Shown here: positions 1 to 5,990 of the stretch, piece by piece
Layout: each line of letters opens with the position of its first letter
Numbering within the stretch: the stretch's first letter is position 1
From: an uncultured Neisseria sp.
GTDB taxonomy: Bacteria; Pseudomonadota; Gammaproteobacteria; Burkholderiales; Neisseriaceae
DNA length: 13,012 bases
Direction of reading: 5' to 3'
NCBI GenBank assembly: GCA_947097615.1
Contig: CAMURX010000028.1
Coordinates: 1-13,012 of the forward strand
Program-made: the position numbers and the translations under genes
Notes under the pieces: model-generated
Told to the model about the DNA's origin: nothing
The model's input: the letters and a program-made list of their open reading frames with translations, nothing else
The model's database searches: none

Positions 1-180
1 GGCCGTCGGCAGCAGCAGCGCGAGCGCCGAGGCGGCCAGCACCGCGAGCACCGCCACGCGCTGCAAAATGCACAGCGGACAAGGGTTCAGCCCCATCACA
101 TATTGGGCGAAAAACGAACCCGCCGCGGCGGCGGCGGAGAGCAGGAACACAACAAACAGGACGGTTCGGTAGGATTTCAT
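1..180 (-). CDS. dsbB: Disulfide bond formation protein B, 5' part (partial)
   Basis: The first 60 residues of an inner-membrane DsbB are read leftward and run off the window edge. DsbB reoxidises periplasmic DsbA and passes the electrons to quinone. The visible part has a start (ATG complement at 178-180), a first membrane helix at about residues 7-26, and the sequence NPCPLC with C34 and C37. This CxxC lies at the start of the first periplasmic loop, where the quinone-coupled active-site pair sits in DsbB; a second hydrophobic stretch follows from about residue 42. The Shine-Dalgarno sequence is weak. The remaining helices and the second cysteine pair lie outside the window, so intactness cannot be judged. 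I am confident of the family because of the CPLC context and the short N-terminal helix. Confidence 0.85.
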   Translation of the reverse strand, partial: MKSYRTVLFVVFLLSAAAAAGSFFAQYVMGLNPCPLCILQRVAVLAVLAASALALLLPTA

Positions 181-213
181 GACAGGACAGACGGAAACGG
201 ACAAAACGGGCGG

Positions 214-219
214 ATTATA
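214..219 (-). promoter_or_regulatory. Candidate -10 box for dsbB
   Basis: The minus strand reads TATAAT, 34 bases upstream of the dsbB start. No good -35 hexamer is seen at 16-18 bp; that position falls in a DUS copy (236-247). The box looks like a -10 element, but the promoter is only suggested. Confidence 0.4.
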
Positions 220-253
220 CGCGATTCGGATAAAGAGGCCGTCTGAAAATCAA

Positions 254-294
254 GAGGCCGCCTGAAACCTCGGATTCGGCTTTCAGACGGCCTT
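254..294. terminator. Imperfect DUS inverted repeat
   Basis: A variant DUS, AGGCCGCCTGAA, at 255-266 pairs with an exact inverted DUS at 282-293, giving a 14-bp stem with one mismatch and a short loop. Paired DUS copies downstream of genes commonly serve as terminators in Neisseria. Here the hairpin lies between the leftward receptor pseudogene and dsbB, with no long T tract. Confidence 0.4.
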
Positions 295-324
295 CGGGTG
301 CAGGTATCCGGTCTGTACACTTTG

Positions 325-569
325 GCGCAGGAGAGGGGCAGATGCGCGATGGGATTGGCGGTTTCAGACGGCCTTCCGGATTTCAGGTTGATTTAAGGCC
401 GTCTGAAACCCGTCGGGCAACAGCGTTGCCTCTCCCGCCGTTGCGGCAGCTTTCGCAGGACATCGGCGAAACGCAGTTCTGCGAACTGCCACCCCCACCC
501 CGACCCTCCCCCGCGCAAGCGCAGGAGAGGGGGTAGGTGCGCGGCGGGATTGGCGGTTTCAGACGGCCT
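325..569. repeat. Pair of ~50-bp direct repeats, each ending in a DUS
   Basis: Positions 325-374 and 520-569 share the layout GCGCAGGAGAGGGG, a variable dozen bases, then GGGATTGGCGGTTTCAGACG and the rest of an inverted DUS. The copies differ by a few substitutions and one indel. The second copy also carries a G/C-rich foldback (CCCTCCCCCGCGC against GCGCAGGAGAGGG). It looks like a REP-type intergenic repeat unit that has been duplicated. Confidence 0.6.
362..408. terminator. Perfect DUS hairpin
   Basis: TTTCAGACGGCCTT (362-375) and AAGGCCGTCTGAAA (395-408) form a perfect 14-bp stem around a 19-base loop. It is the best candidate transcription stop for the leftward receptor gene, although it lies about 160 bases beyond its stop codon and shows no U-rich tail. 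Confidence 0.45.
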
Positions 570-2707
570 ACCATTTCCCCGTAAGGCCGATGCGGAACGT
601 CCGTCCCAGTGCGGGCATGAAGGAGCGGCTGAAGGGGTCCATGTAGTAGCGGTTGGTGAGGTTGGTGCCGACGAGTTCGGCGGTGAATTTTTTGTTGATG
701 CGGTAGCGGACGTAGGCATCGACAACGGTGGTGGCCGCCCAGCGCATATTGTCGGGGGATTCGTAGGTCAGGTTCGCATCGTAGTATTTGTTGGCGTCGC
801 GGATAAAGTCGCGGAAGGCGGTGATGTAGTTTTTGTGGACGTCGTTGTGCCAGTGCAGGCGGGCGCCGAGGTCGAGTTTGCCGTTCAGCAGGCGGGTGCC
901 CAGTTCGGCGTCGGCCGACCAGCGCGGCTGCTGCATGGAGACGAGATAGCCGTTGAAATCCATGCCGCCGGGGACGCATTGGGGTATTTCAACAGGGGTT
1001 TGCTGCCGCCCGATATCAGGTGGCCGGTAAGGGTGTGGTTTTCGACTTGGGCGGTGGCGTGGCAGACTTCGTTACGGATGGTGCGGATGAGGCCGAGGCT
1101 GCCGTAGTAGCGGCCGCTGTCGAAGCGGGCGGAGATTTCCGCGCCGGTACGCAGCTGTTTGTCGTATTGCTCGAATTCGAGGTTGTCGTTGCGGTCGATG
1201 ATGTTTTTGGTGGTGTTGCGGAAGTAGTTGATGCGGAAATCGGCTTTGCGCATTTTGGGGAAGAGGCCGGTGAGGTCGTTTTTGGCATAGAGCGCCTGCC
1301 CTTGTCGGGTGTTGAAGCGGCCGTCGGTATTGGGCAGGCTCTCGTCGAGACCGGGGCGGTTCGGCCGCGAGCCTTCTTTCCATCTGTCGTATTCGTTCGA
1401 CCACGGTATGTCAAACCAGACGATGTCGCCCGGCACGCCGCCCGAGGAGTTGGTTTTGGAATTGGTGCGTGTTGCCCAAACGGAAGCTTGCAAATCGATC
1501 CAGCGGTTTTCGGGTTTCCAGGTGTAGTCGATGTTGTAGGCGCGCTGTTTCACCCATGCCTGCAGCCATTCGGCGATTTTGTTGAGCACGCTGTAATCCT
1601 GCCGCTGAAGATGCGCGAGGGCATCACTTCACCGAAGGTGGTGTCGGTGTGGCGGATGCCTAGTTTGATGCTTTGGTTGCCCGGCAGGCGGAAGGTGGTT
1701 TTGCCCAGCTAGGATTTGGTTTCCAGCGAGGTGTTGGCCACTTCGCCGCCGGGGGTGTAGAAAATGCCGACAAGCGTAACATCGGGGCTGATCGAATCGC
1801 GTTCGGAGAGCAGGATTTCTATGTTTTTCTTGTTGTCGCGTGTGCGGTAGCCGTAGCGTTGTCCGCCTTTGGTGCCGGAAAAATAGTTGCCTTTTTTGCG
1901 GTAGGCATAGGCGATCATGGCGTCGAAGTTGTCTTGTTTGGCGGCGGCAATGCGGAAGGCGTTGTCGTTGCCGAATTTGTGTTTGCCGGAAAAACGCGGG
2001 TCGAGGCGGTTGGTGCCGTCGGCATAGAGCCGCCACATGCCGCCTGCGGCGTATTCGGGATTGGGCAGGGTGCGGTAATCGACGTTTTCGGCGTACACTG
2101 CTTTGCGCGGGCTGATGGAGTTGGTTGAGGTTTCGGTTTTGACTTCGAGGCCGTATTTCTGCCCTTCGGGCACGATGTCGTCGGCGTCGATGGTTTTCAT
2201 CGCCACCGAGCCGCCGATGCCGCTTTTGGTGCCTCTGTTGAACGAAGGCCCTTTTTCGACATAGACGCTGCTGACGATATTGGGATCGACGTAGTTGCGG
2301 TTGCTCGCGCCCGCCAATCCACGCCAAACGGTAATCGCCTGCTCGGTGCCGTCGATGGTGACGGGAATGCGCCCCTGCCCCTGTACGCCGCGCACGTTGG
2401 GATCAAGCGCGCCGCTGTTGCGCGAATCGCCGCTGTACACGCCCGCCATGCCGCTGAACAGGTCGGACACGGTGTTGCCTTTGAAGGTTTCGACTTCTTC
2501 TTTGCCTTTGTAGAGGTTAACGATGCCGCGCGAATAGACGCGGTCGCGGCCGGTTTCGTGTTTGTTGCGGTTGCCTTTGACGACAACGGTTTCGAGGGAT
2601 GAGGATTCGACGGCGTCGGCGGCTTTCTGTTCCCCCGCAGCAAAGGCGTGGGATGTGTCCAAGAGGGCGATGCAGGCGGCGAGGGTTTTTAAACGGGCTT
2701 TGTCCAT
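568..2707 (-). pseudogene. TonB-dependent outer-membrane receptor, disrupted
   Basis: The leftward gene would encode an outer-membrane importer of about 713 residues energised by TonB. The N-terminal signal peptide ends near HAFAA. The TonB-box/plug follows (ETVVVKGNR, DPNVRGVQGQGR, IPVTIDGT, SNRNYVDPNIVSSVYVEKGP), then the barrel, ending GRTFRIGLTGKW. The style of the plug and of the last strands recalls the large heme/TdfH-like receptors; the substrate is not determinable. Three lesions break it: an in-frame TAG at 1709-1711 after residue 332, a one-base loss near 1600, and a one-base loss in a C run at 981-984. Joining the three pieces restores one continuous frame of 714 codons. The middle of the barrel also looks short for the class. 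It is clearly non-functional as a single polypeptide. Confidence 0.85.
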
Positions 2708-2714
2708 GAGATTG

Positions 2715-2719
2715 TCCTT
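2715..2719 (-). promoter_or_regulatory. Ribosome binding site of the receptor gene
   Basis: AAGGA on the minus strand lies 7 bases before the ATG at 2707. This supports that start and shows that the front of the pseudogene is still translatable. Confidence 0.6.
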
Positions 2720-2773
2720 GCAGAATCAACGGTTTTAAATACGCGAATCAGTATGATTTATTTTTATAGGTAG

Positions 2774-2802
2774 ATTATACTCAACTTAACAAATCAAAAC
2801 AA
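2774..2802 (-). promoter_or_regulatory. Sigma-70 promoter of the receptor gene
   Basis: The minus strand has TTGTTT (2797-2802), a 17-base spacer and a perfect TATAAT (2774-2779), about 65 bases upstream of the start codon. The sequence between promoter and start is AT-rich. An iron-responsive Fur site would be expected for such a receptor, but I see no convincing 19-bp Fur box. Confidence 0.65.
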
Positions 2803-2904
2803 AATTCGGGAATATGCGAGGTTTATGCAGGGAGGCGGGCAGGACGTGTTGCGCAGCAGCGCACGCGGGTTTTTGGGCTTGGCGGGGAGGCGTTCGGGCA
2901 GATG

Positions 2905-2940
2905 AAAGGCCGTCTGAAAAACGGGTTTCAGACGGCCTTT
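2905..2940. terminator. DUS hairpin terminator of the yciB-ppi operon
   Basis: AAAGGCCGTCTGAAA (2905-2919) and its exact complement (2926-2940) form a perfect 15-bp stem with a 6-base loop, 15 bases past the last stop codon of the leftward operon. It contains two head-to-head exact DUS (2907-2918 and 2927-2938). Confidence 0.8.
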
Positions 2941-2954
2941 TGCCTGCGGCGGAT

Positions 2955-3701
2955 TTACATTTCGATGCCGTGTTCTTTGAGCAGGGCGGCGATTTTTTCC
3001 TGTGTTTTGCGCTGTTTGAGCAGGGCGGCGATTTGGTCTTTGAGCTGGTCGAAAGGAGGGGCGTCGGCGGCCTGTTCGACGGCGGCGATTTTCAGCAGGT
3101 AGAAGCCGCCTTGGAAGGGGACGGGCTTGCGGCTGATTTCGCCGCGCTGCATGGGTGCGGCTGCGGCGGCCAGTTCGGGCGGCAGTTCGGCCAGGGCGAC
3201 GGGTTTGGCAAGCTGCGCCTGTGCGGGGTTGGGGTGGCGCTCCATCAGTTTTTCGAAGCTGAGTCCTTTGAGCAGCAGCTGTTGGGCGGCGAGGGCTTCG
3301 GCCTCGGTGGGGAAACCGACCTGTTGCAGTTTGACGGCGCGGGTCTGTTCGGCGTAGGCGGCACGCAGTTCGGCGTCGTCTACGGTGACGGTGGCGGCGA
3401 GGTGGTCGGCGTATTGGTCGGCGTAGAAGCGGGCTTCGGCGTTTTGCCAGCGGGCGCGGACTTCGGGTTGTTTGTCGAGTCCGGCTTTGAGGGCTTCGGC
3501 TTTGAGGATTTCGTCGGCGGCCAGGCTTTTTTCGATTTGGGCGCGGATGTCGGCAGGGGGCTCTCCCGCGCCTTCGGGCGCCATTTCGGTCATTTGTTTG
3601 AGGAGGACGTCGATGCGGGCGCCGTCGATTTTGGGGGCGGCCGCGGCGGCGATGCCGGCGGCGGCCAGGGCGATGAGGGTGAGCAGCGGTTTGTGTTTCA
3701 T
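2955..3701 (-). CDS. Periplasmic parvulin-type (SurA/PrsA-like) isomerase, divergent
   Basis: A secreted 248-residue protein with a signal peptide (basic start, then an Ala/Leu core to about residue 22) and the layout of a PpiC/PrsA-type foldase. It has an N-terminal helical part, a parvulin-like middle (LKGLSFEKLMERHPN, ELPPELAAAAAPMQRGEISR, GGFYLLKIAAVE) and a helical tail. Such proteins assist outer-membrane protein folding in the periplasm. It is the last gene of the operon, 16 bases after its larger neighbour, with an AGGA ribosome site before the ATG. The parvulin core is short and degenerate, so it may be a chaperone without isomerase activity. It appears to be a diverged paralogue of the upstream gene. 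The family is likely; the exact role is unknown. Confidence 0.75.
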   Translation of the reverse strand: MKHKPLLTLIALAAAGIAAAAAPKIDGARIDVLLKQMTEMAPEGAGEPPADIRAQIEKSLAADEILKAEALKAGLDKQPEVRARWQNAEARFYADQYADHLAATVTVDDAELRAAYAEQTRAVKLQQVGFPTEAEALAAQQLLLKGLSFEKLMERHPNPAQAQLAKPVALAELPPELAAAAAPMQRGEISRKPVPFQGGFYLLKIAAVEQAADAPPFDQLKDQIAALLKQRKTQEKIAALLKEHGIEM

Positions 3702-3717
3702 GGTGTGTCCTGTGGGT

Positions 3718-4590
3718 TTATTTGGCCGGGGTGATGGTGGCTTTTTGGTAGAGGCTGCCGACGGCGTTTTCGAGTTTCTGCTGCATCATGTTTTGGGTGA
3801 TGCCGGCTTTGACTTGGTCGAAGGCGGGAATCTGCATGGGGCGGCGGTCGTTGATGTAGAAGACGCCGTATACGCCGTTGCCGTTGACGGGTGTGGCGGT
3901 GAACTGGCCTTTTTTCAGGTCTTTGACGGCGGCGTAAACGGGCGGCGCGGCTTTTTCGAGGTCTTTGAGGGCGTCGTATTCGCTGTTGATGCCGCCGTTT
4001 TGTTTGGCCGCGGGGTCGGCGGAGTATTTGCGGGCGGTGTCGGCGAAGGTTTTTTTCGCTTTTAGGTCTTTAACAGCTTGTTCGGCATCCGCTTTTTTCG
4101 GGGTCATGATTTCGCCGAGTTGGATTTGTTCGCTGCCTTTGTAGTAGGCCTGCATTTCGTCGTAGGTTTTGCGGGCGTCGGCTTCGCTGACGGGCTGTGT
4201 TTGGACGATGTGGGCGGCGAAGGCTTGGTTGAGCAGCTCGTTTTGGAAGTCTTCCCATTGTTGTTTGAAGCCGGCTTTTTTGTCGTCGCCGACTTTTTGC
4301 GCGGCTTTGCGGGCGTTTTCGGAGGCGGTTTTGAATTCGGCGCTCTGGTCGAGTTTCAGACGGCGTGCTTCTTGGGCAACCAATATGCGGGTGACGGTGT
4401 CGCCGAGCAGCTCGTCGCGGATTTCGGGGCTGTCGGGGACTTTGGGGTTTTGTGCGCGGATGAGTTTGACCTGGCGGTCGATTTCGCTGCTGTCGATTTT
4501 GGTGCCGTTTACCGTTACTAGGGTTTGCGCGGCCAGGCTGCCGGAGAGGGCGGTGATGAGCAGTGCTTGGGCAATGTGGGTTTTTTTCAT
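3718..4590 (-). CDS. Periplasmic PpiC/PEB4-like peptidyl-prolyl isomerase
   Basis: This 290-residue exported foldase closely resembles the neisserial PpiC-type protein I recall as NMB0345. It has a signal peptide with probable cleavage after SLAA, then QTLVTVNGTKIDSSEIDRQV typical of the SurA/PEB4 N-terminal domain. A parvulin domain spans about residues 140-265 (YKGSEQIQLGEIMT, ADTARKYSADPAAKQNGG, APPVYAAVKDLKKGQFTATP, GVYGVFYINDRR). It would act on outer-membrane proteins in transit through the periplasm. It lies 21 bases after bolA, with a weak GAG ribosome site. A 10-base DUS core sits inside the gene at 4355-4364. The order yciB-yciI-bolA-ppi is as I remember it in meningococcus. Confidence 0.85.
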   Translation of the reverse strand: MKKTHIAQALLITALSGSLAAQTLVTVNGTKIDSSEIDRQVKLIRAQNPKVPDSPEIRDELLGDTVTRILVAQEARRLKLDQSAEFKTASENARKAAQKVGDDKKAGFKQQWEDFQNELLNQAFAAHIVQTQPVSEADARKTYDEMQAYYKGSEQIQLGEIMTPKKADAEQAVKDLKAKKTFADTARKYSADPAAKQNGGINSEYDALKDLEKAAPPVYAAVKDLKKGQFTATPVNGNGVYGVFYINDRRPMQIPAFDQVKAGITQNMMQQKLENAVGSLYQKATITPAK

Positions 4591-4611
4591 GGTTTTCTCG
4601 CTTTGGGTGGG

Positions 4612-4875
4612 TCAGTTGAAAAATTCGTCGGGGGTGAGGGCGCGGATGGCGAGGGCGTGGATGCGGCCGGCTTTGAAGAGGGCGTCGAGCGGTTCTTTGA
4701 CCATGCGCTGGCGTTGAAGGCGCGGCAGGCTCTCGAAAGCGGCGCTGACGATGAGGACGCGGTAGTGGCCGCCGCCTGTGTTGCCGGCGTGCCCCGCGTG
4801 GAGGTGACTTTCGTCGGCAAATTCGAATACGTCGGGATGCAGGTGCTGCAAGGCCGTCTGAATTTCCTGTTCCAT
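4612..4875 (-). CDS. bolA: BolA family protein
   Basis: An 87-residue cytoplasmic BolA-type protein, which partners monothiol glutaredoxin in handling Fe-S clusters and in stress morphology. Family hallmarks are the ESHLHAGH segment, GGGHYRVLIVSAAFESLPRL, RQRMVKEPLDALF and the C-terminal IHALAIRALTPDEFF. The conserved histidines in HLHAGH and IHAL are present. I chose the ATG at 4875 because upstream codons read through yciI and because GGGGCGGG precedes it; this gives the normal BolA length. It begins 10 bases after yciI ends, within the five-gene leftward operon. An exact DUS (4851-4862) is built into codons near the start, encoding IQTAL. Confidence 0.9.
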   Translation of the reverse strand: MEQEIQTALQHLHPDVFEFADESHLHAGHAGNTGGGHYRVLIVSAAFESLPRLQRQRMVKEPLDALFKAGRIHALAIRALTPDEFFN

Positions 4876-4885
4876 GCCCGCCCCG

Positions 4886-5182
4886 TTATTTGAAAACGGC
4901 TTTGTAGGGTTTGATGAGCATTTCGGCGTAAACGCCCGCTTCGACGTAGGGGTCTTGCTCTGCCCATTCCTGCGCGGCATCGAGCGAATCGAAGGCGGCG
5001 ATAATCAGGCTGCCGGAAACGCTGTCGGGATCGTCGGGCATGGGGTTGGGGCCGGCGGTGAGCAGGCGGCCTTCGGCTTGGAGCTGTTCCAGCCGCGCCA
5101 GATGGGCGGGGCGGGCTTGGGCGCGGGCTTCGCGCACGTCTTCGTCGTCGGTGGCCAAGAGCATGTAGTATTGTTCAGTCAT
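4886..5182 (-). CDS. yciI: YciI family protein
   Basis: A 98-residue cytoplasmic protein of the YciI (ferredoxin-like fold) family, whose biochemical role is poorly known although a conserved His/Asp pair suggests catalysis. The conserved parts are an N-terminal strand (YYMLLATDD), RPAHLARLEQLQAEGRLLTAGP with the family histidine, then FDSLDAAQEWAEQDPYVEAGVY with the conserved Asp of DPY and the terminal IKPYKAVF. The length is typical. Its ATG overlaps the yciB stop by 8 bases (ATGACTGA), so the two are probably translationally coupled. Confidence 0.9.
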   Translation of the reverse strand: MTEQYYMLLATDDEDVREARAQARPAHLARLEQLQAEGRLLTAGPNPMPDDPDSVSGSLIIAAFDSLDAAQEWAEQDPYVEAGVYAEMLIKPYKAVFK

Positions 5183-5726
5183 TTTTTTGTTCCTGCGTGA
5201 GGTGGCGGCTCAGGTAGATGCCCTGTGCCAGAAAGAAAAGAAACATCAGGGTGGTGGAACCGAAGAATTTGTAGTTGTTCCAAACGGCTTCGCGTTCGGC
5301 GGTAAAGGGGTAGGCGACGGCGAGGTTGATGGCGCCCATCGTGGCCAGAAAGGCAATCCATGCGGCCGTGAGCTTTTTCCACACCGCGTCGGGCAGCTCG
5401 ATTTCCTTGCCCAAGAGGGCGCGCAGGCCGTTTTTCTTCATCAGCGCCGCTGCTGCCATCGCCGCCGCGCCGCACCAGAAGAGCAGGGTGGGTTTCCACA
5501 TGATGAAGGTGCGGTCGCCCGTGAGTATCGTTGCGCCGCCGAAGACGACTATCAGCAGCAGGCTCAGCCACTGCATGGTTTCGAGGCGGCGGAATTTCCA
5601 CCATAAAAACGCCGCCTGGGCGATGCCTGCGGCAACGGCGACGGCTGTCGCCCAAATAATGTTTTTGGTGAGGATGTAGGTCAGGAAAAAGAGAATGACG
5701 GCAATCAGGTCGGTTGCTGCTTTCAT
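5175..5726 (-). CDS. yciB: Inner-membrane septation protein YciB (IspZ)
   Basis: A polytopic inner-membrane protein of 183 residues matching YciB/IspZ, implicated in cell-envelope integrity and septation. I see about five hydrophobic helices and the family signatures FRRLETMQWLSLLLIVVFGG, FIMWKPTLLFW, LLGKEIELPDAVWKKLTAAW and YKFFGSTTLMFLF, all in the same order as in E. coli YciB. The ATG at 5726 aligns with the E. coli start; no strong ribosome site is visible in front of it. It is the first gene of the leftward operon and is divergent from tspA. Confidence 0.92.
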   Translation of the reverse strand: MKAATDLIAVILFFLTYILTKNIIWATAVAVAAGIAQAAFLWWKFRRLETMQWLSLLLIVVFGGATILTGDRTFIMWKPTLLFWCGAAAMAAAALMKKNGLRALLGKEIELPDAVWKKLTAAWIAFLATMGAINLAVAYPFTAEREAVWNNYKFFGSTTLMFLFFLAQGIYLSRHLTQEQKND

Positions 5727-5987
5727 GTGCAAAATGGCGGCAAAATGAAAACCGCCATCATACAGACCCGCGCTTTTTTTTGCACCTGTTTTGGCCGCAG
5801 CCGAAACGGAAAAAACGGCCGTTCGGCAAAGATGCGTGTGCAAACAATCGCATGATAGACACATGAAAAAGGCATAAGCGTCATTTTTATCGTGTTAAAT
5901 TTGGCAAGAATGTGCAATCAAAGCTATGATACGCGGCTGTAAAAGCCACGCGGCCGCAATCGCGCCGCAGTCAAAGAGGGATGAATT
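5727..5987. other. Divergent regulatory region yciB / tspA
   Basis: These 261 bases separate the leftward yciB operon from rightward tspA. The tspA promoter (5901-5930) is clear. For yciB only a TATGAT on the minus strand (5757-5762) resembles a -10, with a poor GTGCAA 17 bases upstream. GGCGG and CCGCC arms at 5737-5757 could fold in the yciB leader. No gene is seen, and there is no exact DUS. Confidence 0.55.
5901..5930 (+). promoter_or_regulatory. Sigma-70 promoter of tspA
   Basis: TTGGCA (5901-5906), an 18-base spacer and TATGAT (5925-5930), about 57 bases before the TTG start. Both hexamers match the consensus at five or four of six positions. Confidence 0.65.
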
Positions 5988-5990
5988 TTG
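5975..5990 (+). promoter_or_regulatory. Ribosome site that selects a TTG start for tspA
   Basis: AGAGGG (5975-5980) is 7 bases before TTG at 5988, ideal spacing. An ATG at 5981 touches the Shine-Dalgarno sequence directly and opens a different frame that stops after seven codons, overlapping the tspA start. TTG is the only start that keeps a complete signal peptide. Confidence 0.7.

Larger units (their letters stand above)
181..567. other. Gene-free stretch between dsbB and the receptor pseudogene
   Basis: No gene is supported in these 387 bases. They hold exact DUS copies at 236-247 (+), 282-293 (-), 363-374 (-), 396-407 (+) and 558-569 (-, overlapping the receptor stop codon), plus a one-base variant at 255-266. 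There is also a roughly 50-bp imperfect direct repeat (325-374 and 520-569) and a G/C-rich foldback at about 509-534. Frames open here are short and have no recognisable protein signature. Confidence 0.8.

Noticed and set aside
980..1711. Programmed frameshifting or readthrough in the receptor
   Set aside because: There are three separate lesions of two kinds, with no slippery heptamer or pseudoknot evident; decay is simpler.
2745..2775. Fur box in front of the receptor gene
   Set aside because: The AT-rich leader only loosely resembles the 19-bp consensus, with too many mismatches to call.
2814..3734. Plus-strand open frame of 306 codons opposite the small foldase
   Set aside because: The predicted protein is a Gly/Phe/Val-rich artefact of the opposite strand, running through the terminator hairpin.
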